Shown here piece after piece: positions 40,822 to 51,121 of a stretch of 59,410 nucleotides of DNA. The stretch's first letter is position 1; the number at the start of each line of letters is the position of its first letter. Location: positions 1-59,410 of the forward strand of contig NZ_VSMC01000001.1 in the NCBI RefSeq assembly GCF_008728965.1. The letters are read 5' to 3'. The notes under the pieces are model-generated. The model worked only from the letters and a program-made list of their open reading frames with translations. It made no database searches and was not told where the DNA came from. The stretch is from Heminiphilus faecis. GTDB taxonomy: Bacteria; Bacteroidota; Bacteroidia; Bacteroidales; Muribaculaceae. The position numbers and the translations under genes are program-made.

Positions 40822-43584
40822 TCAGTCATTTTGTAATATCATCCACAGGCTGCCGCTATATGGCACATAGTTGAGCTGCATATTCTTCTGGCCCGAAGGA
40901 CCGAGCTGAGAGGGATGCTGAAACTTTGTGCCCACAGGCGCTATGGCGTGCATGAAGCCGAAGGATGTGTCGGGAAAACCGGCCGTCGTATAGCCGTTGC
41001 CGTCGTGACGAGGCGCCTGCGGACGGAGCATCTGGAAGAAGAGTCCGGGACGCGAGGGAATGAATGTGACAGAGCCCTCGGTAGTATTGACAGTCACCGC
41101 ACGGCAGTCGGCATGGTAGCCCTTGAACTCAGGATAGAGCCATGACTCACCCGTGACGGTGTTGTTATAAGTCTTGCGGTGGCAGCCGAAAGCGGTACCT
41201 TCCATGCGGTTTTTCCATACGCGGTAGGGGCCTTCGCCCACCCATTCCATATCAATGATCTTGTCCTCGGGATAATCAAGTCCCAAACCTATGAAATCAG
41301 CCTCGCCGTGAACAGAGAACGAATAGTCAAGTCGCACCGGCTCGCCCGGAGCAAACACCCAGCGCATCCACCGGCCGTCATCGTAGCGCGGCTCCACACA
41401 GTAGCTGTCGCCGTCGCGGTAGCAGTTAAGGCCGCTGCAATCATTGCCTGACGTGGCAATCTTCGGCACACCGGTTAGCGAGAAGTGCCCGCGAGGAGTC
41501 ACTACTGAATCAAGCCGCCCGGTGGAGCGGTCAAACGTATAACGATTGCCGGCATGAAATACACATACATGGGTGTCATCTTCAGTAATTTCGGGCCGCT
41601 GTGCTGTAAATGAGCCGAGCAGACGCTTCTGCAGACGGTTGCCGGTACCTATGGGCCAACTGTAAGTGTACACTTCGGCGCCCTGCGGCGAGGTAACCGT
41701 CAAACGCAGCATATCGTGACTGTCCCACCCTGCGGGAAGCCCCAACGGAAGCATGCGGCGCTCTCCGGGAGCACACTGCGGGGCGGCCACTTGGCCGCGC
41801 AGGGCCACAGTTGCGGTATAGGAGCCACCGGGTTGTCGTGACACGTCGGCAAGCTCATATGTAAAGCCGCACTCCGACAAGTCTGTGAACATATAGTCGT
41901 TTTCGACAGCCACCGTGACGTCAGCGCCTTCAGGAAGTGTGCGTGTGGTTACGCGCACAGGCGACCATATCTGTCTTACGGCATAGAAGCTGCCCTCCTT
42001 CTGGCGGTACGGACCCAGAATGCCGTCAGGGGCAAGGTCAAATCGACAGTCTATGCTGTCATTGCGGTCGGCGCGTACCAGTCCCTCGTCAAGCAGGGCC
42101 CAAAGGAAGCCGCCTGCCGGAGCGCGGTGCTTCATCATCACGTCCCAGAAGTCGCTCAGCGATGCAGCGGCGCCTCCGTCAAAGATGCCGTGCATAAACT
42201 CTGTAGGAAAATATATGTCACGGTCATATATAGTGGAATTCACCACATAATTATAGTCAGGATAATGTTTGGTGTCGGTGCCGCGGAAACGCTCCCACGG
42301 GTGCATCACGAAACGCTCCTGAAGGTCATATATACGATAATCATCATCGACCCCGGTGTTCCAGCCTCCTTCGTTGCCGTTAGCCCACATTACTATCGAC
42401 GGATGATTGCGGTCGCGCTCCACTACCTCGCGGACAAGCCGCCGGGCAGGAGCCGTGTCATACTTCTTCTGCCAGCCACACAGCTCGTCGATAACCAACA
42501 GTCCTATAGAATCGCATATCTCAAGAAACTCTTTGTCAGGCGGATAATGCGACATCCTCACCGCATTCATGTTCATCTCTTTTATAAGGCGGGCATCGCC
42601 AAGCGATATGTCGCGCGACAGCGTACGGCCACTCTCAGGCCAGAAACAATGACGGTTGACACCCTTGAAAATAATACGGCGTCCGTTTAGATAAAATCCG
42701 TCACCGGCACGATACTCAACCGTGCGAAAACCTATCTTATCGGTTATCCGGTGGCGAAGTCCACCCTTGTCATGCAATTCGGCAACCACACGATATAGCT
42801 GGGGACGCTCATGACTCCACGGCACAACACCCTCCACGACTGTGGATATAACCTCTTCGCCTCTTCCTGTCACAGATGCTGACACACGGTTGCCGTCAAG
42901 GGTCTCAACGTAAACCGACACCTCGGCTCCGGAACCGGCACCCGACAGGCAGGGCCTGACACGCAATGTGCCGTCGGCACGTGCGTCTACCGCCATGTCA
43001 ACAAAATGAATGTCAGGTTTTATCTCCAGATATACCGGACGATAGATGCCTCCGAATAGCCAGAAGTCAGTCTGCCGCTCGGCACGGTATATGGAGCTGT
43101 CGGCAGGACATTTGGTGACCTTGACCTCAAGCACATTTTCAGCCTCGTATTTCAGTCGGTCAGAAATATCGTAGCGAAAACGATAAAAACCACCTTCATG
43201 CACCGGACCGACAAGGCGGCCGTTGAGCCGCACCTCTGTGTCGGTCATCACGCCTTCAAACACGATGTCGACATGCGATCCGCGCCATGAGCCGTCGGCC
43301 TTGAAACGATGACGATAGTAGCCGGTCTCGTCAGAGCCGAACGGCTCTTCCCATCCATAATAGTAATTGCCGAAGCCTTGGGTCTCCCAGCATGAAGGCA
43401 CCTTTATGCGCGTCCACCGGCCACTGTTGCGGCCCGACGTACACATGAAGTCCCACATCACTTCGCTGTCTTTATCCATACCCGACAGATAACAGCGCTC
43501 AGTAACACATGCCGCTTCCGCAGACGAGGACAGCCCCAAGGCAGCGACAAACAGCAATACCGGCAATATAAATTTAATATTCAT
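40822..43584 (-). CDS. GH2 beta-glycosidase, shorter form
   Basis: A 920-residue exported enzyme (signal about 1-24). GH2 layout: sugar-binding, Ig-like, barrel, then a C-terminal region including a Bgal_small_N-like part (DDTHVCVFHAGNRYTFDRSTGRLDSV). Acid/base Glu in WANGNEGGWNT, nucleophile Glu probably in FPTEFMHGIFDGG. The sequence around the nucleophile differs from the LacZ type seen in the other two GH2 genes, so its specificity may differ. It is 15 bases after the GH42 gene. Confidence 0.88.
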   Translation of the reverse strand: MNIKFILPVLLFVAALGLSSSAEAACVTERCYLSGMDKDSEVMWDFMCTSGRNSGRWTRIKVPSCWETQGFGNYYYGWEEPFGSDETGYYRHRFKADGSWRGSHVDIVFEGVMTDTEVRLNGRLVGPVHEGGFYRFRYDISDRLKYEAENVLEVKVTKCPADSSIYRAERQTDFWLFGGIYRPVYLEIKPDIHFVDMAVDARADGTLRVRPCLSGAGSGAEVSVYVETLDGNRVSASVTGRGEEVISTVVEGVVPWSHERPQLYRVVAELHDKGGLRHRITDKIGFRTVEYRAGDGFYLNGRRIIFKGVNRHCFWPESGRTLSRDISLGDARLIKEMNMNAVRMSHYPPDKEFLEICDSIGLLVIDELCGWQKKYDTAPARRLVREVVERDRNHPSIVMWANGNEGGWNTGVDDDYRIYDLQERFVMHPWERFRGTDTKHYPDYNYVVNSTIYDRDIYFPTEFMHGIFDGGAAASLSDFWDVMMKHRAPAGGFLWALLDEGLVRADRNDSIDCRFDLAPDGILGPYRQKEGSFYAVRQIWSPVRVTTRTLPEGADVTVAVENDYMFTDLSECGFTYELADVSRQPGGSYTATVALRGQVAAPQCAPGERRMLPLGLPAGWDSHDMLRLTVTSPQGAEVYTYSWPIGTGNRLQKRLLGSFTAQRPEITEDDTHVCVFHAGNRYTFDRSTGRLDSVVTPRGHFSLTGVPKIATSGNDCSGLNCYRDGDSYCVEPRYDDGRWMRWVFAPGEPVRLDYSFSVHGEADFIGLGLDYPEDKIIDMEWVGEGPYRVWKNRMEGTAFGCHRKTYNNTVTGESWLYPEFKGYHADCRAVTVNTTEGSVTFIPSRPGLFFQMLRPQAPRHDGNGYTTAGFPDTSFGFMHAIAPVGTKFQHPSQLGPSGQKNMQLNYVPYSGSLWMILQND

Positions 43585-43599
43585 CCAGATAACGTTTCA

Positions 43600-45672
43600 C
43601 TATTTACGACGAAGTATAGCCACATCCCACGGACCAACTGCGATACTGTCGCCTTCGGCTATCTCGGCACCGGTAAGCAGATTGACAGCCCGGCCGCGGT
43701 CATAGACCACATTGACGGGAGCGCCGCTGTAATTGAACACATAGTCAAGAGTGCGACCCTGTCCGTTAACCCCGGAGCGCATGATTACAGGGAAACGATG
43801 CTCATCATCGGCTATTATACCCTTTTCGACAGCTGCCATCCTCACTATTTTATCAAGCAACTCCTGCGACGGATATGCTCCGATGTAATAAAGCTTGCCC
43901 TTGCCGTAACTGTTTTCGGTAATGACAGGCCACTGTCCGAAAAAAGGATGATCGCCGTAGGCAAGCGGTTTGGCAGTCTCCGGCACAAGAAATTCATACC
44001 ATGTGTTTATACTGTTGCGATCGCCGAGGCCGAAAACATTGTCTTTCAGTTTCATATTACCGATTGTGGAATACTCCTGATAGTAGAAGCCGCAGGCATC
44101 ACGGAGCGGACCGGGAGCCGGTACTGAACGCACAGCCGAGTGCTCGTTGCAGTAGCCGCTTTTGTGCATCATCACCACATAGCCTCCGTCCTTCACGAAC
44201 TTGTCGATAGACATGAGCAGACTGTCGTCGGCCACATACAGCGGCGGTATGACAAGCATCGAGTACTTGCTGAAGTCACGCATCCTGTCACACGGCACGA
44301 TATCGGTCTCTATATTCTGGAAATACAACGCTTTATGCACAAGGTCAACCGGATAATTGGCATCGACCGGATAACCGCCTCCGTTATGATACGGCATAAA
44401 CGTGAGCGCATGGTGCGAGTCGTGGCTGTATAATATGGCTACTTTGTTGTTTTTCTTCAGATTGACTATGTCCGAGCCTATCTTCTCGAGTTCGCGGGCC
44501 GTACGTTGGAACTCGCGGTACACGCGGTTTGGCTGCAGATCGTGGCCGATTACACCGCGCCAGTATGTCTCCTGACCGTAGTGCAGTGTGGCCCAGTGCC
44601 AATACTCCACCATATTGGCGCCGGATGCGTAATGTGAGTATACGTTTTGACGAAGCTGGTTGTCGTAAGGCGGATACTGGCTCTTTGAGTCCCATCCGGT
44701 ACCCTGAGCGTTTGTCTCGGTGATCAGATAGTTGTTGCCCGCCACAGTTCTCATATAGTCGCCGGCATAGGCTATCAGCTGGCCGTCCTGACCATCCTGA
44801 ACACCGTGGTACACGTTGATGGCCGGATATTCCATCTGACGGAACGACTCCACTTGGTCGACATTATGAAACGCAGGCATGAAACAGTGGGTCACAAACT
44901 GGTCGGGGCGCTTGTATTCGTTCACGATGTCGCACTGCCAGTTTAGAAAGTCGGCTATGCGTTTGCGGTTATAACGCTCCCACTCGTTTTTATACGAAGG
45001 GCTCGTCACTCCGTCACGTTCATAAAATTCCTCCCATGTGTTGATGTTCATGCCCCAGTAGTTCATACCCCACTCTTTTGTAAGCAGGTCAAGGTCGCCG
45101 CCAAACTTATCTTTCATATAATTGCGGAAACCGATGAAGTAATCGCGGTTGTTTACTCCGCGCGCCTCAAGCTCATTGTCGACCTGATAGCCTATGACAG
45201 CCGGATGCTTGGCGTAACGTTCAAGCATCTTGCGTATTATGCGCTCGCTGTAAAACAGATAGGTCGGATTGGTGAAATCCATGTTCTGACGTATGCCGTA
45301 ATGCGACTTTTCGCCGTTCATCTTTTCAGAGAGCACCTCGGGATGCTTGTGGGCAAGCCATGCCGGAATAGAGTAAGTAGGCGTTCCGAGGATGACCTCT
45401 ATGCCGGCGGCATGAAACTTGTCGAGTATTGTGTCCATCCACTCAAATCGGAACTTTCCCTCCTGCGGCTCAAACAATCCCCACGACGACTCGCCGACGC
45501 GCACCACCGTCATGCCTGCATCTTTCATCATGGCTATGTCCTTGTCAAGCCTGTCGTAAGGCATGTACTCGTGATAGTAGGCCGCACCGTAAAGAGGTTT
45601 GTCAAAGCGATACTGTGCGTAACCGCTTAATGCCATCGTCAAAACGAGACCGATCAATGCTATTCTCTTCAT
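43600..45672 (-). CDS. GH42 beta-galactosidase, exported
   Basis: A 690-residue enzyme with a signal peptide (about 1-19, ending GYAQ). Barrel with acid/base Glu in YQVDNELEARG and nucleophile Glu in LITETNAQGTGW; then the trimerisation (class I glutamine amidotransferase-like) domain (about 405-615) and a small C-terminal beta domain. GH42 enzymes cut terminal beta-galactose; most are cytoplasmic, so export here fits periplasmic work on imported oligosaccharides. The locus position is between two GH2 genes. Confidence 0.92.
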   Translation of the reverse strand: MKRIALIGLVLTMALSGYAQYRFDKPLYGAAYYHEYMPYDRLDKDIAMMKDAGMTVVRVGESSWGLFEPQEGKFRFEWMDTILDKFHAAGIEVILGTPTYSIPAWLAHKHPEVLSEKMNGEKSHYGIRQNMDFTNPTYLFYSERIIRKMLERYAKHPAVIGYQVDNELEARGVNNRDYFIGFRNYMKDKFGGDLDLLTKEWGMNYWGMNINTWEEFYERDGVTSPSYKNEWERYNRKRIADFLNWQCDIVNEYKRPDQFVTHCFMPAFHNVDQVESFRQMEYPAINVYHGVQDGQDGQLIAYAGDYMRTVAGNNYLITETNAQGTGWDSKSQYPPYDNQLRQNVYSHYASGANMVEYWHWATLHYGQETYWRGVIGHDLQPNRVYREFQRTARELEKIGSDIVNLKKNNKVAILYSHDSHHALTFMPYHNGGGYPVDANYPVDLVHKALYFQNIETDIVPCDRMRDFSKYSMLVIPPLYVADDSLLMSIDKFVKDGGYVVMMHKSGYCNEHSAVRSVPAPGPLRDACGFYYQEYSTIGNMKLKDNVFGLGDRNSINTWYEFLVPETAKPLAYGDHPFFGQWPVITENSYGKGKLYYIGAYPSQELLDKIVRMAAVEKGIIADDEHRFPVIMRSGVNGQGRTLDYVFNYSGAPVNVVYDRGRAVNLLTGAEIAEGDSIAVGPWDVAILRRK

Positions 45673-45685
45673 ATAATTTTGTTTA

Positions 45686-48600
45686 TTAGTCTATAGGTGA
45701 TATTAAAATGTCAAAACAATAATTTTCAGTAGCGTCAACACAATATTCCGGCGCTGTCTTGGCTCCCCAGCCGTCATTTCCGCCTACGCCATGTATAAAT
45801 CTGTCTATATTGACCGTCATACAACTTCGTATCGGCAGCTCATACTTGTGTTTTACAGCCTCGATATCATCTTCATCATACGGCCACGCCCTGAAATTGA
45901 AAGGAGTCGCAGAAGTAAAACGTAAACCTTGACCCGACGCATCAGTGAGCGAGAACCACCTGACGTCGGTACGGTTTGAATTATCCTGAGCCATGACATA
46001 ATCAGGGCCGAAACAGTCGAGTGTCTTCCGGTACAGGCCTATGAATGCTCCGGTTTTACGGTCGGGATAGCTCTCCCATTCACCTCGTCCATACCATGTG
46101 ATATTATCATATTTTATAGGTATGCCGACTCTGAAGCCATACTTGGGCATAAACTGAGCTACAGGATTATACGGATTATACCGGCCTGATACACGTACAA
46201 CTCCTGAGCCAGCGATATCATACTGAAGATTGTAAGAAGCTCCCACGGCCGACAAATCAATATCAAACGATACGCGCACGCAACTATCGGTCACACATAC
46301 GTCGCAGCCTGTCACATGGCGTGATTTTATCTCTTCTTTCCATACTCCGAACCGTTCATTATATCCGTTATGTCGCTGCACATCGTTGGCCGGTTTCCAG
46401 AAATACGGCTCCAGCGGCGCCTCTATGACAGCCCGGTCCATATAGTACCAGCCGACGAGTGCTCCGCTGATTTTGTCAAATGACAGTTTAAAACCATCTT
46501 TACGTTCTACGGTTATTAATCTGTCGGATTCATTGACAGTCATGTCTGCGCGCGATTTTTCAACAGCGCATCTGTCAGCATATTCATCGAATACAAATTG
46601 CTCCATGGCTACTGCAAATCCCTTATCAGCCCACAATGTTGGTTTACGCAACACAGCCGATATGTTAAGGCATTTCTCGCCTACGGTGTCAGGCTTTTCA
46701 GAAGCATGCAGTATACCGTCTTTCAACATGACGTAATCGCGTGACACAGGATGTCCGTCAACATACCACTCGCATACATAGTCGAAATCATCAGCCGGCA
46801 GAAAATCATAACGGTTCTCTACCGATACTGTCATTAACGACGTGTCAGCTATGGCAAATTCAAGATTCTGATATACTTTCCTTACCTCATAATATCCGGG
46901 GTGAGGCACACGGTCAGAACCGACAATACCGTCTATGCCGTAATTGGCATCATTCGGGAAATCGCCGAAATCCCCGCCTATGGCCCAGAATTCATCATTG
47001 GCAGGATGTTGGGTGTCAGGCATTTTACGATAGTCGACACTGTCGCTGTTTATGTTTTTTATAAGGCTTTTGTCGCACCACTCCCATATTGCACCGCCCA
47101 ATATGCCCGGATTACTGTAAAAAACGTCCATGTACTCTTTAAGATTACCGGTCGAGTTCCCCATAGCATAAGCATACTCACGCATAAATACAGGACGATC
47201 AGATATTCTATCTGCCAAGGCCTTATAATCGTTGGGCGACAAGTAGCCTTCGTCATATATATCAGATATCGAACGGTCGGTGTCGCTATATATGACGCGT
47301 GTACTGTCGATTGACAACACCGCATTGCGCATAGCCTTAAGATTGGCCCCGCTTCCGCCTTCATTACCCATCGACCAGATTATCACGCACGGATGATTCT
47401 TGTCACGCTCGACAAGCGACAATGCTCTGTCAACATGAGCCTTCTCCCATGAAGGAGCGTCACCGAGTATTTTATTCCCCAGACCCAGACCGTGGCTTTC
47501 ATGATTGGCTTCATCCATCACATAAAATCCGTAGCGGTCACATAGTTCATAAAACAACGGCACATCGGGATAATGACTGGTACGTATCATATTGATATTT
47601 GCACGCTTCATCAATATGAGGTCATTATGTATAGACGATGCGTCGACAGTGCGCCCGCTCCGAGGTAAAAACTCATGACGGTTTATTCCTTTCAGCTTAA
47701 CCGGAACGCCGTTAATCTTGAAAATTTCACCGTCGATCTTTATTTTACGAAATCCGGTATGATATGTGAATGTCTCGACTAAAACGCCTCTTTTTTTCAT
47801 CCGTATCGTGACATCATACAGATTGGGAGTTTCCGCACTCCATAATGACGGAGCGGTTACGGGACAATTAACCGTATATCGTACGTTTTCTTTATTTTTC
47901 AGGACCGCCAACGGCTTCTCAGCCGTAACAGAAACGACATTGCCGTTACGGTCGGTACCTCGGACCGACAGTTCGACCGCCACCCCTCCTGCATCCTTAC
48001 CCGATAAGTTGATGACATCAAACGTCAGTGCCACATCACCATTATCCATCGAGTCATCCAACGTCGATTGAATAAAGTAGTCATTGATATGCACATCAGG
48101 TCTGGTCCATATTCCGACACTGCGAAATATTCCACTCAATCTCCACATATCCTGATCCTCAAGATAGCTGCCGTCGCACCAGCGATATACTTCCACGGCT
48201 ATCGTATTTTCGCCTTTGACAAGAAATTCGGTTATGTCAAACTCGGCAGGACTGTTGGAATTCTGGCTATAGCCTACATTGTGTCCGTTGATCCATACAT
48301 ACATGGCGGATTCCACTCCGTCAAAATGAAGTATGTAGCGTCTGTCAGCGGCAAGTCTGTCAATATCGAAACTCCTGCGGTAAGAGCCCACCGGATTACG
48401 ATGTAAATAACTGTAATAGTGTGCGGGGGGCTCATCGGTCACTTTAGGAGGATTCAATACAAAAGGATAAGGCTGGTTGGTGTATATGGCCTTACCGAAA
48501 CCTTGAAGTTGCCAATGGCCGGGAACATCTATCTCGCTCCAGTCCGATGTATCGAATCCGCTGCGATAAAAATCAGCGGGTCGGCAGTCTGGATCAGGCG

Positions 48601-48802
48601 ACCATTTAAAATGCCATATTCCGTCAAGCGACAGCCATCGTTCATCCGCATCACGCAATGACGGAAGGACCATTGTCGCGTGATAGGGCAACTTATTGAT
48701 ACCTACTATATTCTCATCCTCCCAGTCGTGATGATTGTTACCGGCAACGACAATAAATTGCCATAAGACAGCTATTGTCATTAAAGCTATGGACCTCTTC
48801 AT
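45686..48802 (-). CDS. GH2 beta-galactosidase, LacZ-like
   Basis: A 1038-residue enzyme from the ATG at 48802 (an in-frame ATG 15 bases upstream is possible), which gives a clean signal peptide MKRSIALMTIAVLWQFIVVAG. Full LacZ layout with acid/base Glu in SMGNEGGSGAN, nucleophile Glu in FMREYAYAMGNSTG, and a C-terminal Bgal_small_N domain (KLSFDKISGALVGWYYMDR...). It is the second large LacZ-like enzyme of the window; the other is at 22702. It follows the GH43-CBM6 gene by about 28 bases. Confidence 0.92.
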   Translation of the reverse strand: MKRSIALMTIAVLWQFIVVAGNNHHDWEDENIVGINKLPYHATMVLPSLRDADERWLSLDGIWHFKWSPDPDCRPADFYRSGFDTSDWSEIDVPGHWQLQGFGKAIYTNQPYPFVLNPPKVTDEPPAHYYSYLHRNPVGSYRRSFDIDRLAADRRYILHFDGVESAMYVWINGHNVGYSQNSNSPAEFDITEFLVKGENTIAVEVYRWCDGSYLEDQDMWRLSGIFRSVGIWTRPDVHINDYFIQSTLDDSMDNGDVALTFDVINLSGKDAGGVAVELSVRGTDRNGNVVSVTAEKPLAVLKNKENVRYTVNCPVTAPSLWSAETPNLYDVTIRMKKRGVLVETFTYHTGFRKIKIDGEIFKINGVPVKLKGINRHEFLPRSGRTVDASSIHNDLILMKRANINMIRTSHYPDVPLFYELCDRYGFYVMDEANHESHGLGLGNKILGDAPSWEKAHVDRALSLVERDKNHPCVIIWSMGNEGGSGANLKAMRNAVLSIDSTRVIYSDTDRSISDIYDEGYLSPNDYKALADRISDRPVFMREYAYAMGNSTGNLKEYMDVFYSNPGILGGAIWEWCDKSLIKNINSDSVDYRKMPDTQHPANDEFWAIGGDFGDFPNDANYGIDGIVGSDRVPHPGYYEVRKVYQNLEFAIADTSLMTVSVENRYDFLPADDFDYVCEWYVDGHPVSRDYVMLKDGILHASEKPDTVGEKCLNISAVLRKPTLWADKGFAVAMEQFVFDEYADRCAVEKSRADMTVNESDRLITVERKDGFKLSFDKISGALVGWYYMDRAVIEAPLEPYFWKPANDVQRHNGYNERFGVWKEEIKSRHVTGCDVCVTDSCVRVSFDIDLSAVGASYNLQYDIAGSGVVRVSGRYNPYNPVAQFMPKYGFRVGIPIKYDNITWYGRGEWESYPDRKTGAFIGLYRKTLDCFGPDYVMAQDNSNRTDVRWFSLTDASGQGLRFTSATPFNFRAWPYDEDDIEAVKHKYELPIRSCMTVNIDRFIHGVGGNDGWGAKTAPEYCVDATENYCFDILISPID

Positions 48803-48829
48803 TTCAGATAAAGTCACGACTATGTACTG

Positions 48830-50845
48830 CTATTTGAACTGCCAACTGCCAAAACCCATGCCATCACCTTTAAGCACGAAACACAAATCGCAGGGATCAC
48901 TGCCGACAGTGCCGGCCACTTTCGCCTTGTGGAGCTTGGCTCCGGCCGCATCGACATTGACCGTAGCGAGCAGCTCACCGTCGGCCGAACCTTTTCGTAC
49001 CTCTATAGTACCCTTTCCTGAAGCTATGACATGACACCGGCTCGGCTTCCTGCTGAACTCCACGCCACGCACCATGATCAGAGCTTCCTTTTCAACCGGC
49101 ATGGCAGTCATGCTTCCCGGCTCGGAAGCAGGTACATATTTCACTCCTTTCGTGGCTACCGTGGTAGCGGCCTGCTGTATCGCAAACGGATCAAGCGGCT
49201 TGAGCTGTGCAGGACCTCCGAGTGTCTGGTCGGCCATGGCTATGTCAAGCTTATCTTCATCAACCTTGATTTCGTCGACACACACGCTTCTGAACCCTCC
49301 ATCGGTATTAAAACTGTTCTGGAGCGACATGGTATGATAAAATACATACCAGCGGTCTTTATATTTATTTAGATGGGTGTGATTATTGGAGTAGTCAAAT
49401 CCATAGTCACCGGGATTCATCAGATAGTGATGATGATACTTCCAGCTGTCGGAATCAAGAGGGGTCTTGCTTGTCATATAGCTCATAGAGCATATCGTGG
49501 GCACATCGGCACTTGCCGTCCAGTCGCTGCGGTCCTTCCAGTCGGTATTGTAAGTATACACATAAGTACCGTTTATATAATTGAGCTCGTTGGCTTCGAA
49601 ATGATGCGGGGCCGGAAGCTCCTTCATTTCGCTGTCTATACTTGTCATGTCGGCGCCGAGCCGCATTATTATGCTGTTACCGGCTCCTATAGATAGCCAT
49701 CCGGTGCCGTCGGCATCTATGACCGCACCCGGGTCAAAAGGCACTTTGCACTTGCCGAGTCCGGGGGTATTGGCATCCACAAGACTCTTGTCAAGCGGGC
49801 TTGTCCAAGGCCCTACCGGAGATGTAGCGGTGAGCACTCCGGTACCGAAGCCGCTGTTGGAGAAATAAAGATAAAAATGAGTCTTGCCGTCGCTTTCCTG
49901 ACGTTTAATAATCGAAGGAGCCCATGACGCCATAATCCAAGGAGCAATTTCGCCGACATTTATAAGTCCGTGATAGGTCCAGTTGACCATATCGTCGGTC
50001 GACATCATAGCAAGCGTCTTTATCTTCTCATAGGTATTTTTACCGTCGCGGCCCACACCTTCGTACTGCTGATGGTCGTTTGTAGCATATACATACAACC
50101 GTCCGTCATGCTCGACAGCGGTCGGGTCAGCGGTAAAAAGGAAGTCGAGAAGCGGATTGCCGTTTTTTGAAATCAGTTTCGGCGATATTTCCGGTATGAC
50201 TTCACGGTATTTGAAACAGTCAAAATCGGCATATCCATTGTTTTCTGCAAAAAGGCCTATATAAACGGGTCCGCGACTCTTTGACGCGCCGTTCACAAGT
50301 GAGGCGTCGACATGTCCGGCCTCTTTGAAATCAGAGCCGTCGGTCGAATAAAAAAACGCATAAGAATCGGAAGTACCTTTGACTTTCACTTCTACAAATC
50401 CCTCGGGAGCTGCGCCAATCACTTCGTCATGCCGTTTGCCGCCCGCATTATAGCGAAAATGTATCTGTCCATCTTCTACACACAGATCGCAGTGTGCGTC
50501 AGGAGCTACATAAGCGGTTATGCCGGCAGTGGCTCCTTCTGCCACTTCAAAGCGTGTTGAAGCCTGAAAATCGGCATGTTCCTGCTGACGTCCCACAAGT
50601 GCCGTAGCGCCTTTCTGTTCCGATATGGGGCTGCCGCCTCTCATACGCAGAAAACCGCCACGCTCGGTCAGGGAGTACTTTTCCGCAGAGTCACCGGCCT
50701 TATAGCTCCACTCGGTGCCGAGCTGCGGATTGTTAAAGTCCCAGTCAGGACTCTTCTTGGTGTTTTTGGAAGATGCATCGGTGTTTACCGTCATGCTGCC
50801 GGCTATAACGCACAATGCAGTCAGAGATGATACGATTCGGTTCAT
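48830..50845 (-). CDS. GH43 glycosidase with N-terminal beta-sandwich and C-terminal CBM6
   Basis: A 671-residue exported enzyme; the start at 50845 (MNRIVSS, signal about 1-24) is preferred because an in-frame ATG at 50980 would run through the promoter. Residues about 30-190 form a concanavalin-like sandwich resembling the GH43_C2 domain that normally follows the propeller. The propeller (about 200-530) has base Asp in FTADPTAV, WAPSII, FDPGAVIDADG and acid Glu in HFEANELNY. The C-terminus (about 570-671, ending GSDPCDLCFVLKGDGMG) is a CBM6. Probable arabinofuranosidase or xylosidase. First gene of the enzyme operon, divergent from the HTCS. Confidence 0.88.
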   Translation of the reverse strand: MNRIVSSLTALCVIAGSMTVNTDASSKNTKKSPDWDFNNPQLGTEWSYKAGDSAEKYSLTERGGFLRMRGGSPISEQKGATALVGRQQEHADFQASTRFEVAEGATAGITAYVAPDAHCDLCVEDGQIHFRYNAGGKRHDEVIGAAPEGFVEVKVKGTSDSYAFFYSTDGSDFKEAGHVDASLVNGASKSRGPVYIGLFAENNGYADFDCFKYREVIPEISPKLISKNGNPLLDFLFTADPTAVEHDGRLYVYATNDHQQYEGVGRDGKNTYEKIKTLAMMSTDDMVNWTYHGLINVGEIAPWIMASWAPSIIKRQESDGKTHFYLYFSNSGFGTGVLTATSPVGPWTSPLDKSLVDANTPGLGKCKVPFDPGAVIDADGTGWLSIGAGNSIIMRLGADMTSIDSEMKELPAPHHFEANELNYINGTYVYTYNTDWKDRSDWTASADVPTICSMSYMTSKTPLDSDSWKYHHHYLMNPGDYGFDYSNNHTHLNKYKDRWYVFYHTMSLQNSFNTDGGFRSVCVDEIKVDEDKLDIAMADQTLGGPAQLKPLDPFAIQQAATTVATKGVKYVPASEPGSMTAMPVEKEALIMVRGVEFSRKPSRCHVIASGKGTIEVRKGSADGELLATVNVDAAGAKLHKAKVAGTVGSDPCDLCFVLKGDGMGFGSWQFK

Positions 50846-50921
50846 TTTGATATCCGGTATTTTGGGGTTACTTATTCCATGTGATGTTGACCAGCCTAAG
50901 AGGTGTCTTTTATGGTAATTG

Positions 50922-50929
50922 CAAAGGTA
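50922..50929 (-). promoter_or_regulatory. -7 box of the enzyme operon promoter
   Basis: TACCTTTG on the minus strand (50929 down to 50922), 76 bases from the GH43 start. The 276-base gap to the HTCS gene should also hold the HTCS binding site, which I could not pick out. Confidence 0.5.
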
Positions 50930-51092
50930 AAATAGATCGGGCAATAAACCGGCATCGTATATAATACATCGACGCTCCATAAGTTAAATACACGCTCAAC
51001 TTATGTTATTAATAAGATACACCTTTGTTAAACCGATTGAAACTCACATATATTTATACATTCTCACCGCTCGTATCGCCCCGATAAATAAT

Positions 51093-51100
51093 TATATTTG
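51093..51100 (+). promoter_or_regulatory. -7 box of the HTCS gene promoter
   Basis: TATATTTG at 51093-51100, 21 bases upstream of the start codon at 51122. It rules out the in-frame ATG at 51098. Confidence 0.55.
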
Positions 51101-51121
51101 CCGACGAAAACCGGTCATCAG

